Part shown: in pieces, positions 35,501-45,203 of the stretch
Layout: each line of letters starts with the position of its first letter
How positions within the stretch are numbered: the first letter of the stretch is position 1
From: Polaromonas sp. YR568
GTDB taxonomy: Bacteria; Pseudomonadota; Gammaproteobacteria; Burkholderiales; Burkholderiaceae_C
Length of the DNA: 64,000 nucleotides
NCBI RefSeq assembly: GCF_900116715.1
Contig: NZ_FPBM01000002.1
Location: 350,589-414,588, forward strand
Direction of reading: 5' to 3'
Position numbers and translations under genes: made by a program
The notes under the pieces: generated by a model
What the model saw: the letters and a program-made list of their open reading frames with translations, nothing else
The model's database searches: none
Told to the model about the DNA's origin: nothing

Positions 35501-38500
35501 CGTCGTACCGTCATAGGTCTTGGTGACGTTGTTGGTGGTCAGCGTCAGGTTGGCCTGGTTGATGGTGCTGGTGTTGTTGCTTACATAGCTGACGTTGTAG
35601 TTGTTGTTATTCACGCCGTCACCCACCGTCACGCCGCTGGTCAGCACCGTCTTGTTGCCCGCACCGACGTTCTTGTCGATAAAGGTGAACGCGCCGCCCG
35701 AGGTGCTGTCACCCGCGAACACGGTGCCCGCCGTCACCACCACGGTACCGGTGGCAAAGAAGCCGCCGTCGTAGGTCTTGGTGACGTCTGAGGTCGATAG
35801 GCTCAGGCTGGCCTTGTTGATGGTGCTGGTGGTGTTATCCACATAGGCGATGTCGTAGTTGCCCGTGACGTCGACATTGCCGCTGTCCTTGATGGTGACG
35901 CCGCTGGCGCGCACCGACTTGTTGCCAATGCCGAAGTTCTTGTCGAGGAAGGCCTGGCTGCCTGCGGCATCCACCACTTCACCCGCGCCGGCGCCTGCCA
36001 GCGCGGCAACCGTGCCCGTACCGGTTGCACTGGTCGTACCGTCATAGGTCTTGGTCACGCCGTTAGCCGTGACCGTCAGGCTGGCCTTGTTGATGGTGCT
36101 GGTGGTGTTGTCGACGTAAGTGATGTTGTAGTTGCCTGTCACATCGACGTTGCCGCTGTCCTTGATGGTCAGGCCGCTGGCCTGCACCGTCTTGTTGCCA
36201 ATGCCGAAGTTCTTGTCGGTAAAGACCTGCGTGGCGGCCGTGTTGACCGACTCACCCGCACCGGCGCCTGCCAAGGTGCCGACGGAGCCCGTGCCGGTGG
36301 CACTGGTCGTGCCGTCGTAAGTCTTGGTCACGCCGGTGGCGGTGACCGTCAGGTTGGCCTGGCTGATCGTGCTGCTGGTGTTGTCTGCGTAGCTGACGTT
36401 GTAGTTGGCGTTGTTGACGCCGTCGCCCACTGTCACGCCGGCTGTCGTCACGGTCTTGTTGCCCGTGCCGACGTTTTTGTCGGTGAAGGTGAAGGTGCCG
36501 CCCGTGCTGGTGTCGCCCGCGAACACCGTGCCGGCCGTTACCACCACAGTACCTGCCGCACCCGTCGTGCCGTCGTAGGTCTTGGTGACGTCGGAGGTCG
36601 ACAAGGTCACATTGGCCTTGTTGATGGTGCTGGTGGTGTCGTCCACATAGGCAATGTTGTAGTTGCCCGTCACGTCAGCGTTGCCGCTGTCCTTGATGGT
36701 CACGCCGCTGGCGCGCACGGATTTGTTGCCGATGCCGAAGTTCTTGTCGAGGAAGGCCTGGCTGCCGACGGCATCCACCACTTCACCCGCGCCGGCGCCT
36801 GCCAGCGCAGCCACGGTGCCCGTGCCGGTGGCGGTGGTTGTGCCGTCGTAGGTCTTGGTCACACCCGTGGCCGTGACCGTCAGGTCGGCCTTGTTGATGG
36901 TGCTGGTGGTGTTGTCGACGTAGGCAATGTTGTAGTTGCCGGTCACATCCACATTGCCGCTGTCCTTGATGGTCAGGCCGCTGGCCTGAACCGTCTTGTT
37001 GCCTATGCCGAAGTTCTTGTCGGTAAAGACTTGCGTAGCGGCGGTGTCGACGACTTCACCCGCGCCGGCGCCTGCCAGTGTGCCGATGGAGCCCGTGCCT
37101 GTGGCGCTGGTCGTACCGTCGTAAGTCTTGGTCACACCAGTCGCAGTCACCGTCAGGTTGGCCTTGTTGATGGTGCTGCTGGTGTTGTCAACGTAGCTGA
37201 CGTTGTAGTTGTTGCCGCCATTGCCGTCATTCACCGTCACGCCGGCCGCCGTCACGGTCTTGTTGCCCGCGCCAAAGTTCTTGTCGGTAAAGGCGAAGCT
37301 GCCGCCCGAGAGGCTGTCACCGCTGAACACGGTGCCGCTGGACACCGCTGCAGTACCCGCGGCGCTGGTCGTACCGTCATAGGTCTTGGTGACGTTGTTG
37401 GTGGTCAGCACCAGGTTGGCCTGGTTGATGGTGCTGGTGGTGTTGTCGGCGTAGCTGACGTTGTAGTTGGCGTTGTTGACGCCGTCACCCACTGTCACGC
37501 CCGCAGTCGTCACGGTCTTGTTGCCGTTGCCAACGTTTTTGTCGTTAAAGGTGAACGTACCGCCTGTGCTGTTGTCGCCCGCGAACACTGTGCCCGCCGT
37601 CACCACCACCGTGCCTGCCGCACCGGTTGTGCCGTCGTAGGTCTTGGTGACGTCGGAAGTCGACAGGGTCACGTTAGCCTTGTTGATGGTGCTGGCCGTG
37701 TTGTCGACGTAGGCAATGTTGTAGTTGCCCGTTACGTCGGCGTTGCCGCTGTCCTTGATGGTCACGCCGCTGGCGCGCACCGTCTTGTTGCCAATGCCGA
37801 AGTTCTTGTCGAGGAAGGCCTGGCTGCCTGCGGCATCCACCACCTCACCTGCGCCGGCGCCTGCCAGTGCAGCCACGGAGCCCGTGCCGGTGGCGGCGGT
37901 TGTGCCGTCGTAAGTCTTGGTCACCGCATTGGCCGTCACCGTCAAGTCGGCCTTGTTGATGGTGCTGGCCGTGTTGTCCACATAAGCAATGTTGTAGTTG
38001 CCCGTGACGTCGACGTTGCCGCTGTCCTTGATGGTCACGCCGCTGGCGCGCACGGACTTGTTGGCTATGCCGAAGTTCTTGTCGAGGAAAGCCTGGCTGC
38101 CGGCGGCGTCCACCACTTCACCGGCGGCCGCGCCAGCCAGCGCAGCCACGGTTCCCGTACCGGTGGCGGCGGTTGTGCCGTCGTAGGTCTTGGTCACGGC
38201 ATTGGCCGTCACCGTCAGGTCAGCCTTGTTGATCGTGCTGGTCGTGTTGTCGACGTAGGCAATGTTGTAGTTGCCCGTGACGTCAACGTTGCCACTGTCC
38301 TTGATGGTCAGGCCGCTGGCCTGCACCGTCTTGTTGCCGACGCCGAAGTTTTTGTCGGTAAAGGCTTGCGTGGCGGCCGTGTTGACGACCTCACCCGCAC
38401 CAGCGCCGGCGAGCGTGCCGACGGTGCCCGAGCCCGCAGCGCTGGTCGTGCCGTCATAGGTCTTGGTCACGGCGTCAGCCGTCACCGTCAGGTTGGCCTT

Positions 38501-41500
38501 GTTGATGGTGCTGCTGGTGTTGTCTGCGTAGCTGACGTTGTAGTTGTTGCCGCCATTGCCGTCATTGACCGTCACGCCGGCCGCCGTCACCGTCTTGTTG
38601 CCGGTGCCCACGTTTTTGTTGGTGAAGGCAAAAGCGCCTCCGCTGGCGGTGTCGCCGCCCAGCAGCGCCGTGCCGGCCGTGGCCACGGCAGTGCCGGCGG
38701 CCGAGGTCGTGCCGTCATAGGTTTTGACGACGTCGCTGGTCGTCAGCGTCAGGTCGGCTTTGGCGATGTCCAGCCCGCCGCCGATGATGTCGTAACCCTG
38801 CTGGTTAGAGTAATAACCCGTGCGGTAGCTGCCCGCGTTGCGCGCGGTCACGTTGCTTCCCGACACACCCGCGGTGGCGGTGGTGGCGCCTGCCTGCGTG
38901 CCGCCGTTGTAGGTCACGCTGGTGTCGGCCAAAGTCAGCCCGGTCAGGAAGCTGCGCAGCAGCGGGCCGGTGTTGCCTTCGTAGATGCGCCATGTGGTGC
39001 CGTCGCCGCCGACGTTGCTGGCGTTCCAGCCGGCGTCGGTAAAGGTCTGGGCCTTCATCATGTCCGCGGTGTTTTTACCCACGGCGCCCGCACCGCCCGA
39101 ACTGGTGCTCTGGCCGCTGGTCTGCATGTCCCAGAAGCTTGCCGTGACACTACCGTCCTGGCCTCCCACCAGGCCGCCGGTGGTGGTGCCGCTCACGCCG
39201 GTGGACGCATAGCTGTTGACCACAGTGCCAAAGTTGGTGCCCACCAGGCCACCCACCGTGTCCCCGCTGACCGCACCGCCCGTTGCATAGCTGTTGGTGA
39301 TCGTTCCGCCGTTAAAGCCCGTCAGCCCGCCGACAACAGCATTGCCGGTGATGGTCGTATTCATGACATAGCTGTTGGTGATGGCTCCAACGCCTTGCCC
39401 GGCCAATCCGCCGACCCGGTAGTGCCCTGTGATACTGCTGTCTACCAACCCGAGGTTGCTGATCGCGCTGAACGCCGTCGTCGCCCCGAACAATCCGACA
39501 AAGTCAGTGGCCGCCCGGTTGATGGTCAGGTTGCTGATGGTGTGGTTCTGCCCGTTCAGGCTGCCTGAGAACTCGGAGAAGTTGGCACCTATAGGGGTAA
39601 AACCCTCACCCGCATTCCAGTTGGCCGTGCCGCTGGCATCGATGTTGTTGGCCAGTTTGAAGTTCTTGTCCCGCATGCCGGCGGAGCCCGCGCCCTGCAG
39701 GCCGTAGATGTCGGCGATCTGGTAGGCCGTGCCGGTGCTCAGGCCGTCGCCGCCCAGCACGCGCACAAAGGTGCCGCCGGTGATGCGGAAGTCACCCGCG
39801 GAGAAGGTGGGCAAAGTGCCGGTCTGGCTGAAGGTGCCGGCCTTGAGGTCAAACACGCCGCTGACGTTGATGGCCGCCGGGGCAAGGATGCTGCCCTGGG
39901 CGCTGAGCGCCAGGCCTGCGGCGCCGATGGCGCTGTTCAGGTTGATGTCGCCCGCCGTGGCCGTGAGGTTGATGTTGTCATTGGTGGCAGCAAAGGCATT
40001 GCCCACCGTGATGCCCGAAGCGGAGCTAGAGGTGAGGCTGACGTTCTGCGCCGAGCCGCTGTCGGTGCTGATGCTGAAATTGGCGGTGTCTATCGCGTTG
40101 GCGGTGCTGATGCTGATGTCACCCGTGGCGCCGGTGGTGGACAGCGTCTGCAGGCCGCTGACGTCGGTGCCCAGCGCGATGCCGTCCTGCGACGAAGCGG
40201 TCAAGGTAGTGGCCGTGATGTTGTTGTCGGTGCCGTTGGCGTCGGTGATGGCACCTAGAGCGGCCGTGAGCGTCACGCCCGAGCCGGAAACGGTTTTCAC
40301 GTCCAGGTTGCCGGCCGTGGCCGTCAGGTCCACCGTGCCCGTGGTGGCGACGTTCTCGATACTGCCGCCGTTGGCCAGGGTCGCGTTGATAGCCCCGGAA
40401 GTGCTGGTGGCGGTCAGCGACGTCGCGTCGGCGTTCAGGCTGATGCCGGTGCCGGCATTGGCCGTAAGCGCGCCCGCCGTGACCAGGCCCGTGCCGCTGA
40501 TGCTGCCGCTGCCGGCGGCTAGCTGCACCGCGCGCGTGGCATTGCTGACGGCGGCATTGAGCGCCAGGCCGTCCGCGCCACTGAGGGTCAGCGTTCCGTC
40601 GGCCACAGAAACAGGCGCGGTCACCGTCAAGGCGCCGACCGTGGTGCCCACGGCTACATTGCCGGTGCCGGTGGTCGACACACCGTTGATGGCGCCACCG
40701 GGAGCGGTGCCGCCTGCAAAGGTCACCTGGTCAATCGCCAGCGCCTTGTTGTTGCTGATGCCGATGTTGGTGCCGGCCACCGCTGAGAGCGCATTCACAC
40801 TGGTGTTGAGGCTGTTGTCGCCGCCCGCGCCGTCGCCGATGTAGCCGCCGGCCCGCACGGCCAGGTTGTTGCCGGTGAGCGCCGTCGAGGTGGCGGCCTG
40901 CTGGATGTTCGCGCCGGCTGAAACGTAAATGTCGCCGGTTGTGGTCTGGGCACTTGCGCTGCCCGAGAAGATGACGTCGCGCCCGGCTTCAAGGCGGATA
41001 TTGCCGTTGATGGCCGACAGCGTGCCCAGGTTGTTGATGGTCAGGTCGTTGCCGCCGCCCGCGCTCAGGCTGATGTTGCCGGCGCCGTTGCGGCCCAGGC
41101 CGCTCACCGTGAGCGCGCCGTTGCTGGTGGCGATGTCCAAGTCTCCCGTCGTGAACAGATTCTGCACCTGGGTGCCGACCAGGCTCACCGCGCCGCCACC
41201 ATAAATGACGCGTACGTTGCCCGCGCGCGTGGCGACGTTGCCGGTCGCGTTGCGTGCCGTGCCCGTCACCGGGATGATGCCCAGGCGCTGGCTCAGGTCG
41301 CCCGCTCCCGTGCCCGCGCCTATGCCGCGGTTGGCCGTCACGGCAACCGTCAAACCATTGAACCAGCCGCCGGACACCTGCTGCACATAACCATCCGCGG
41401 CGGTCACAACCACCGCTTTGCTGGCCCCTGCGGCGCCACCGGCCAGTGCGCTACCGCCAGTCGCGTCGATGCTGCCTATAGCCACATTGTGGTTGGTGCC

Positions 41501-44500
41501 GCCCGCGGTCACCGTCACGCTGCCGCCCGCGCCACCGTTATTGAGCAACAGGGCGCCGCCGCCCACGGCATTGCCGCCCTTGGCGTTTGCGTTGCCGGCC
41601 AGGCTGACGCTGCCGTTGCTGGCCGTCATGGTGATGTTGCCCGCGGCGCCTATGGAGCACAAGGCGTTGTTGCTGCAGCCTGCATTTTCGACAAAGCTCA
41701 GGACGTTGCCGCTGCCGGTGATGTCGGCATTGGTGCCCGTGGAAGTGATGGCCACCGTGCCGCCTGTGCCTGAGGTGATGGTCGCGCTGCCGTAGTTGGT
41801 GTTGACGCGGTTGAGCGAACCCGCACCGCCGTGTGCGTCGAGGTTGCCGAACTGGATGGTGGCGCCCGCGCCTACCGTGCCCAGGGTGACATTGCCGGCA
41901 TTGCCGCCGTTGCTGCCGGGGTTGGAGTTGGCAACGTACCTGCCGCCCCAGGTGCCGATGGTGCCCGTGGTGATGGATGCCGCGCCCGTGCCGGCCGTGG
42001 TCACGATGACGGTGCCGCCGCTGCCGCCATTGCCGACGTAACCCGCCTGCCCGCCCTGGGCGGCAAGGTTGCCTACGCTGATGGCGCCGGCGCCGGTGTT
42101 GCCGGTGTTCCTCAGCGTGATGTTGCCGCCGTTGCCGCCGGTGCCGAACATCCAGGCAAAGTTGGTGCCGCCGCCGCTGCCGTTACCGCCGTTGGCCAGC
42201 ACATTGCCGCTGATGGCGATGCCGGCGCCCGGGGTGGCCGTGGTCACCGTCACATTGCCGCCGCGGCCGCCGGCGTTGGCGGCATTGCCCGTGGTGCTGT
42301 TGGCATTGGCGTTGCTGCCCTGCGCGGTGAGGTCGCCTGTCACGGTGATCGAGCCGCCATTGGCGCCGCTGGTGCTGAGCTGGATATTGCCGGCATTCGA
42401 GCCGTTGGTGTCCGTGCCGCCGGGTGCGCCCGACGTCACGATGGCGCTGCTGCCGCTGCCGGAGGCGGTCAGGGTCCGGCCCGCGCTGATGGTCACGTTC
42501 GCGCCCACGGTGGATACCGTCGCCGCGTTTTGCGCATAGTGGTCGTCGGCGGCCAGCGTGATGGTGTTGGCGCTGCCGCCGGTGGTGCTGACGGCGCTGT
42601 TCAGCGTCAGGTTGTCCGTTGCGCCGCCTGAGTCGACAGTGGCCAGCGAGATCGCGCCGCCCGTGCTGCTGACGCCGACAACCGTCCCGCCCCCACCGGG
42701 GAAGGGCAAGCCGTGGTGTGTGGAGGCCGTACCCACCGTCAACGCGCCGGTGTTGCTCACCGAAATCGCACCCGGCGCCACTGCGGCGAGCGTGTTCACC
42801 TGGGTGTTGAGCGTGTCGTCACCCGCCACCGCAGCAGCGCTGTTGCCGATATAACCGCTTGACTGTATGACGAGGTTGTTGCCGGTGACGGCAACGCCGG
42901 TGCCGCCCTGCTGGATGTTGCGTCCCCCCAGGTAGACGTCAGCCGAGGCGTTGATGGCGCCTGTGCCGTTAAAGATGATGTCCTGGCCGCCGCTAAGCTG
43001 CACGTAGCCGGCGGTAACGGTAGAACCGTTGCCGATGGTGATGTCCCGGCCAGTCAGTTTCACATTGCCGCCGTTGGTGCTGATGCCCGCGCCGTTGGCC
43101 AGGCTGATATCGCCTGAGCTGGCGGTGGCGTTTACGCTCAGCGAGCCATTGCTGCTGCTGATCGACTGGTTGATGTTGATGTTGTTGGTGGCAAGCAAGG
43201 TCAGCGAGCTGCTGTTTGAGCCGGTATAAGTCACGGCGTCAACGACCGTGATGTTGCCTGCGGCTCCGCCATCTGCATTATTGGTGGTGATGACCACGTC
43301 GTTATTGGCCAGCGCGGCCGTGAGGGACGCGGTGGTCAGCAGCGAATCATCCACCGCGCCGCTGGCGGTAAAGGGCTGGCCCGCGCCGCCGTCGGCGCTG
43401 CTGTCGCCCACGGCATAGCCCGCAGCGGCATCCGCGCTGGCGTTGTCGACGGCGATCCAGATATTGGTCGGGTCCAGCAGCAGCGTGCCCTTGTGGCCAT
43501 TCGCCGCCGAGGTATCGACCTCGCCCTTGAAGGCCAGCAGGCCCTTGCCTGACACCTCGACAAAACCGCCGTTGCCGCTGCCCGTGCCGCCCTTGGCCGA
43601 GATGCTGCCGTTGTAGCGCGTGGTGCCGTCAGACCAGACAATCACCTTGCCGCCGTCGCCCGAAGTGATGGCGTCGGCGTTCACGTTTGCGTCCGCACTC
43701 ACATAGGTGGCCGAGGCGTTTTTGACCGCCGCATTCTTGCCCTGGAAGTCGCCGCCTATCAGTGCGGTGCCGCCGCCGGCATCGCCCGAGACATCGACGC
43801 TGGCCCCATCAAACAGGCCCACCTTGTCGCCGGTGATTTGTACCTTGCCGCCGCGCTCGCCCGCGCCCTTGCCGCTGGCGTCCAGCGTGCCGCCCACATG
43901 CACCACACCGCTGTCGCCGCCTTCAAGGCGGATCACGCCGCCCTGGTTGTTCAGGGTCTTGGCTTCAATAATGCCGGAGTTGTTGACCACCGTGCGCAGC
44001 AAGGCGTCTGTGGCGCTTGCCGTCAGGAACACCTGCCCGCCGTCGGCCTGGATCAGGTGCCGGTTGTCGGCCAGTGCATTGAGGGCCGCCTGGTCGATGC
44101 TGTAGCCCAGCAGATTGCCGTTGTCGATGTTGAGGGTGACCTTGTTGCCGGCCGCCAGCAAGGCGACGCCCAGCCTCGCGGCTATCACGCCTTCGTTGCG
44201 CACTTCAGGCGCCAGCAGCGCGATGTAGCCGCCGTCGGCCGCCGTCAGCGTACCCTTGTTGACCACCGAGCCCGAGCTGCCCGAACCGGTGAACACGTGC
44301 CTGCCGGCCATGAAGTCGGCGTTGCTCATGCTGAGGGTCGAAGCCACCAGGCCGCCGACGTTGACCTGCGAACCGGCGCCAAAGAGCACGCCGTTCGGGT
44401 TCAGGATAAACACCTGGCCGTTGGCCGTGAGGCTGCCCAGCAGTTCGCTGGGGCTGCTGCCGGTGATGCGGTTGAGCGCAATCGCCGCCGCATTGGGCTG

Positions 44501-44911
44501 GTTGAAGATGAGGGCTTCTTGCGCCGCGGTGGACAGGCTGGTCCAGTCGATGGCCAGGCGCTGGCTGGCCTGGTTGATGGTGGTGGTATTGCCCAGCGTG
44601 GAGACATTGCCCGCGCCGGCAGACACGCTGGCATTGGCCGCATCGGCGGCACGCGCCTGGTGCGTGATCACGGCCAGCGAAGCCAGCAGTACCAGCGCCG
44701 CGCGGCAGGCGGTGTTCAGCGTAAATCCTGAGGCGCCCCCGCCCCCTTCAGCTTCAGCCGCCCCGGCCGGGGCCGAACCAAACAGCACACTGCTGCGCGC
44801 TGAACCGCCCTTGCCCCGCCCCTTGGCGTTTTCCGCCACCGCCACCCAGAGGCTGAGTGCGGCGTTCCAGACAAGACGGTAAATGCGGTTCATGCTGGCG
44901 TGGCTCTTCAT
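32543..44911 (-). CDS. TpsA5: giant (4122 aa) two-partner secretion exoprotein with 22 YDG repeats
   Basis: The largest gene in the window. It starts MKSHASMNRIYRLVWN at 44911 with a true GGAGG nine bases upstream, unlike its paralogues. Signal peptide to residue 88 (ARA); TPS domain with ILNPNGVLFG; then a haemagglutinin-type stretch (VIVWSDGTTRYNGSI, GGFVEVSGKGLLAFKGEVDTS, GTLLLDPTNIWI), a long beta-helix, about five GLUG units, the junction WRIYEGNTGPLLRSFL, 22 YDG repeats of about 86 or 91 residues, one MBG repeat, a Gly-rich linker and the tail ALAAAAAEAGNTDEK. The repeats are very similar at DNA level, so unequal recombination could change the stalk length. Two operator-promoters (classes A and B) lie upstream. 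Confidence 0.93.
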   Translation of the reverse strand: MKSHASMNRIYRLVWNAALSLWVAVAENAKGRGKGGSARSSVLFGSAPAGAAEAEGGGGASGFTLNTACRAALVLLASLAVITHQARAADAANASVSAGAGNVSTLGNTTTINQASQRLAIDWTSLSTAAQEALIFNQPNAAAIALNRITGSSPSELLGSLTANGQVFILNPNGVLFGAGSQVNVGGLVASTLSMSNADFMAGRHVFTGSGSSGSVVNKGTLTAADGGYIALLAPEVRNEGVIAARLGVALLAAGNKVTLNIDNGNLLGYSIDQAALNALADNRHLIQADGGQVFLTASATDALLRTVVNNSGIIEAKTLNNQGGVIRLEGGDSGVVHVGGTLDASGKGAGERGGKVQITGDKVGLFDGASVDVSGDAGGGTALIGGDFQGKNAAVKNASATYVSADANVNADAITSGDGGKVIVWSDGTTRYNGSISAKGGTGSGNGGFVEVSGKGLLAFKGEVDTSAANGHKGTLLLDPTNIWIAVDNASADAAAGYAVGDSSADGGAGQPFTASGAVDDSLLTTASLTAALANNDVVITTNNADGGAAGNITVVDAVTYTGSNSSSLTLLATNNININQSISSSNGSLSVNATASSGDISLANGAGISTNGGNVKLTGRDITIGNGSTVTAGYVQLSGGQDIIFNGTGAINASADVYLGGRNIQQGGTGVAVTGNNLVIQSSGYIGNSAAAVAGDDTLNTQVNTLAAVAPGAISVSNTGALTVGTASTHHGLPFPGGGGTVVGVSSTGGAISLATVDSGGATDNLTLNSAVSTTGGSANTITLAADDHYAQNAATVSTVGANVTISAGRTLTASGSGSSAIVTSGAPGGTDTNGSNAGNIQLSTSGANGGSITVTGDLTAQGSNANANSTTGNAANAGGRGGNVTVTTATPGAGIAISGNVLANGGNGSGGGTNFAWMFGTGGNGGNITLRNTGNTGAGAISVGNLAAQGGQAGYVGNGGSGGTVIVTTAGTGAASITTGTIGTWGGRYVANSNPGSNGGNAGNVTLGTVGAGATIQFGNLDAHGGAGSLNRVNTNYGSATITSGTGGTVAITSTGTNADITGSGNVLSFVENAGCSNNALCSIGAAGNITMTASNGSVSLAGNANAKGGNAVGGGALLLNNGGAGGSVTVTAGGTNHNVAIGSIDATGGSALAGGAAGASKAVVVTAADGYVQQVSGGWFNGLTVAVTANRGIGAGTGAGDLSQRLGIIPVTGTARNATGNVATRAGNVRVIYGGGAVSLVGTQVQNLFTTGDLDIATSNGALTVSGLGRNGAGNISLSAGGGNDLTINNLGTLSAINGNIRLEAGRDVIFSGSASAQTTTGDIYVSAGANIQQAATSTALTGNNLAVRAGGYIGDGAGGDNSLNTSVNALSAVAGTNIGISNNKALAIDQVTFAGGTAPGGAINGVSTTGTGNVAVGTTVGALTVTAPVSVADGTLTLSGADGLALNAAVSNATRAVQLAAGSGSISGTGLVTAGALTANAGTGISLNADATSLTATSTSGAINATLANGGSIENVATTGTVDLTATAGNLDVKTVSGSGVTLTAALGAITDANGTDNNITATTLTASSQDGIALGTDVSGLQTLSTTGATGDISISTANAIDTANFSISTDSGSAQNVSLTSSSASGITVGNAFAATNDNINLTATAGDINLNSAIGAAGLALSAQGSILAPAAINVSGVFDLKAGTFSQTGTLPTFSAGDFRITGGTFVRVLGGDGLSTGTAYQIADIYGLQGAGSAGMRDKNFKLANNIDASGTANWNAGEGFTPIGANFSEFSGSLNGQNHTISNLTINRAATDFVGLFGATTAFSAISNLGLVDSSITGHYRVGGLAGQGVGAITNSYVMNTTITGNAVVGGLTGFNGGTITNSYATGGAVSGDTVGGLVGTNFGTVVNSYASTGVSGTTTGGLVGGQDGSVTASFWDMQTSGQSTSSGGAGAVGKNTADMMKAQTFTDAGWNASNVGGDGTTWRIYEGNTGPLLRSFLTGLTLADTSVTYNGGTQAGATTATAGVSGSNVTARNAGSYRTGYYSNQQGYDIIGGGLDIAKADLTLTTSDVVKTYDGTTSAAGTAVATAGTALLGGDTASGGAFAFTNKNVGTGNKTVTAAGVTVNDGNGGNNYNVSYADNTSSTINKANLTVTADAVTKTYDGTTSAAGSGTVGTLAGAGAGEVVNTAATQAFTDKNFGVGNKTVQASGLTIKDSGNVDVTGNYNIAYVDNTTSTINKADLTVTANAVTKTYDGTTAATGTGTVAALAGAAAGEVVDAAGSQAFLDKNFGIANKSVRASGVTIKDSGNVDVTGNYNIAYVDNTASTINKADLTVTANAVTKTYDGTTAATGTGSVAALAGAGAGEVVDAAGSQAFLDKNFGIGNKTVRASGVTIKDSGNADVTGNYNIAYVDNTASTINKANVTLSTSDVTKTYDGTTGAAGTVVVTAGTVFAGDNSTGGTFTFNDKNVGNGNKTVTTAGVTVGDGVNNANYNVSYADNTTSTINQANLVLTTNNVTKTYDGTTSAAGTAAVSSGTVFSGDSLSGGSFAFTDKNFGAGNKTVTAAGVTVNDGNGGNNYNVSYVDNTSSTINKANLTVTATGVTKTYDGTTSATGTGSIGTLAGAGAGEVVDTAATQVFTDKNFGIGNKTVQASGLTIKDSGNVDVTGNYNIAYVDNTTSTINKADLTVTATGVTKTYDGTTTATGTGTVAALAGAGAGEVVDAVGSQAFLDKNFGIGNKSVRASGVTIKDSGNADVTGNYNIAYVDDTTSTINKANVTLSTSDVTKTYDGTTGAAGTVVVTAGTVFAGDTSTGGTFTFTDKNVGTGNKTVTTAGVTVGDGVNNANYNVSYADNTSSTISQANLTVTATGVTKTYDGTTSATGTGSVGTLAGAGAGESVNTAATQVFTDKNFGIGNKTVQASGLTIKDSGNVDVTGNYNITYVDNTTSTINKASLTVTANGVTKTYDGTTSATGTGTVAALAGAGAGEVVDAAGSQAFLDKNFGIGNKSVRASGVTIKDSGNVDVTGNYDIAYVDNTTSTINKASLSLSTSDVTKTYDGGFFATGTVVVTAGTVFAGDSTSGGAFTFIDKNVGAGNKTVLTSGVTVGDGVNNNNYNVSYVSNNTSTINQANLTLTTNNVTKTYDGTTAATGTATVSAGTLFGGDSLTGGSFAFTDKNAGTGSKTVTATGVTVGDGINNGNYNVSYVDNTTSTINRANLTVTADAVTKTYDGTLAAAGSGTVGTLAGAGAGEVVNTAATQVFTDKNFGIGNKTVQASGLTIKDSGNVDVTGNYNISYVDNTASTINKANVTLSTSDVTKTYDGTTGAAGTVVVTAGTVFAGDNTTGGSFAFTNKNAGTGNKTVTTTGVTVGDGVNNANYNVTYADNTTSTINQANLVLTTNNVTKTYDGTTGAAGTAAVSSGTVFTGDSISGGSFAFTDKNVGAGNKTVTTAGVTVTDGNGGNNYNVTYADNTTSTINQANLVLTTNNVTKTYDGTLGAASTAVVSSGTVFGGDSISGGSFAFTDKNAGTGNKTVTTAGVTVGDGVNNGNYNISYVDNTTSTINKANVTLSTSDVTKTYDGTTGATGAVVVTAGTVFAGDNATGGSFAFTDKNAGTGNKTVTTAGVTVGDGVNNANYNVSYVDNTTSTINQASLTVSTSNVTKTYDGNTSAAGSATVTGGTLFSGDSLTGGSFAFTDKNAGNGNKTVQTSGVTVGDGVNNGNYAVTYADNTTSTINPFAVSVSGTRSYDGTADVAAGVLTIGALVGSETLGLAGTATMGDKNVGANKTLTVAGLSLTDGSGLASNYTFTGGTQQASVTQASLTVGTSNVTKTYDSTTSAVGTATVTGGTLFAGDSLTGGSFAFTDKNAGTGNKTVTTSGVTVGDGVNNGNYAVTYSNNTTSTINKADLTVTASGVDKVYDGGTAATVGYGDNRLGSDVLSITGVAAFGDKNAGTGKSVGVNSIALGGTDAGNYNLLNTTTSTTASITPKALTVTANGDTKLYDGSAYSGGNGVSYNGFVAGDSVSDIGGALAYGGSSQGAVAAGNYVISAGGLSSISGNYALAFVNGGLSIVTSNASTAAVGNAGLVSSYDAALQALAGLGGSFGGGGGGFGGSAASDALAAAAAEAGNTDEK
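32960..38760 (-). repeat. Coding tandem array of YDG repeats in tpsA5
   Basis: About 22 in-frame units of roughly 258 or 273 bp. The short class has the core TAGTVFAGD and DGVNNANYNV; the long class has LAGAGAGEVV and IKDSGNVDVTGNYN. Units recur in mixed order, e.g. one short class unit followed by two or three long ones, which suggests duplication of multi-unit blocks. Confidence 0.85.
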
Positions 44912-45002
44912 GGCGATGGTCCTCCGGAAAATAAACAAGGGCGACTCGCGGCTACGGGCGCGCCAAACGGGCGCACGGTCGTAACCGTGACAAAACGTAC
45001 AA

Positions 45003-45049
45003 ATCGTAAAAGTCCGCCCGCCGCCTGTATGTCCCCAATTCTGGGGACG
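45003..45049 (-). promoter_or_regulatory. Class B operator-promoter of tpsA5
   Basis: Palindrome TGTCCCCAATTCTGGGGACG (45030-45049), minus-strand CATACA, 17 bp, TACGAT (complement of 45003-45008). The leader is about 86 nt. Confidence 0.72.
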
Positions 45050-45158
45050 CGGCCTGTCACACAAGGTGAAAATTTCCCTTTTAAACCGGGCGTTTAGGCC
45101 GCCAAAACGCCGTATTCACCGGCTACCGGAAGCAGGAGGAGTTTTCCGCACGCAAAGG

Positions 45159-45203
45159 ATTTTGTGTAACAGAAGCGGCCGCTGCAATACTGCCGATGCA
45201 GTA
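45159..45203 (-). promoter_or_regulatory. Class A operator-promoter of tpsA5
   Basis: Palindrome TACTGCCGATGCAGTA (45188-45203), minus-strand TTGCAG, 17 bp, CAAAAT (complement of 45159-45164). It is in tandem with and upstream of the class B promoter, as at tpsB but in the opposite order. Confidence 0.72.

Noticed and set aside
32960-38760. Regular direct repeats that could be taken for a CRISPR or satellite array
   Set aside because: Units are about 260-273 bp, in frame, and encode YDG domains; there are no unique spacers and no cas genes. The same applies to 57735-59575.
30048-39568. Very long plus-strand reading frames opposite tpsA4 and tpsA5, up to 845 codons
   Set aside because: They lie antisense to clear exoproteins, have Arg/His/Ala-rich composition without motifs, and repeat with the period of the YDG array. 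They are by-products of GC-rich repetitive coding sequence.
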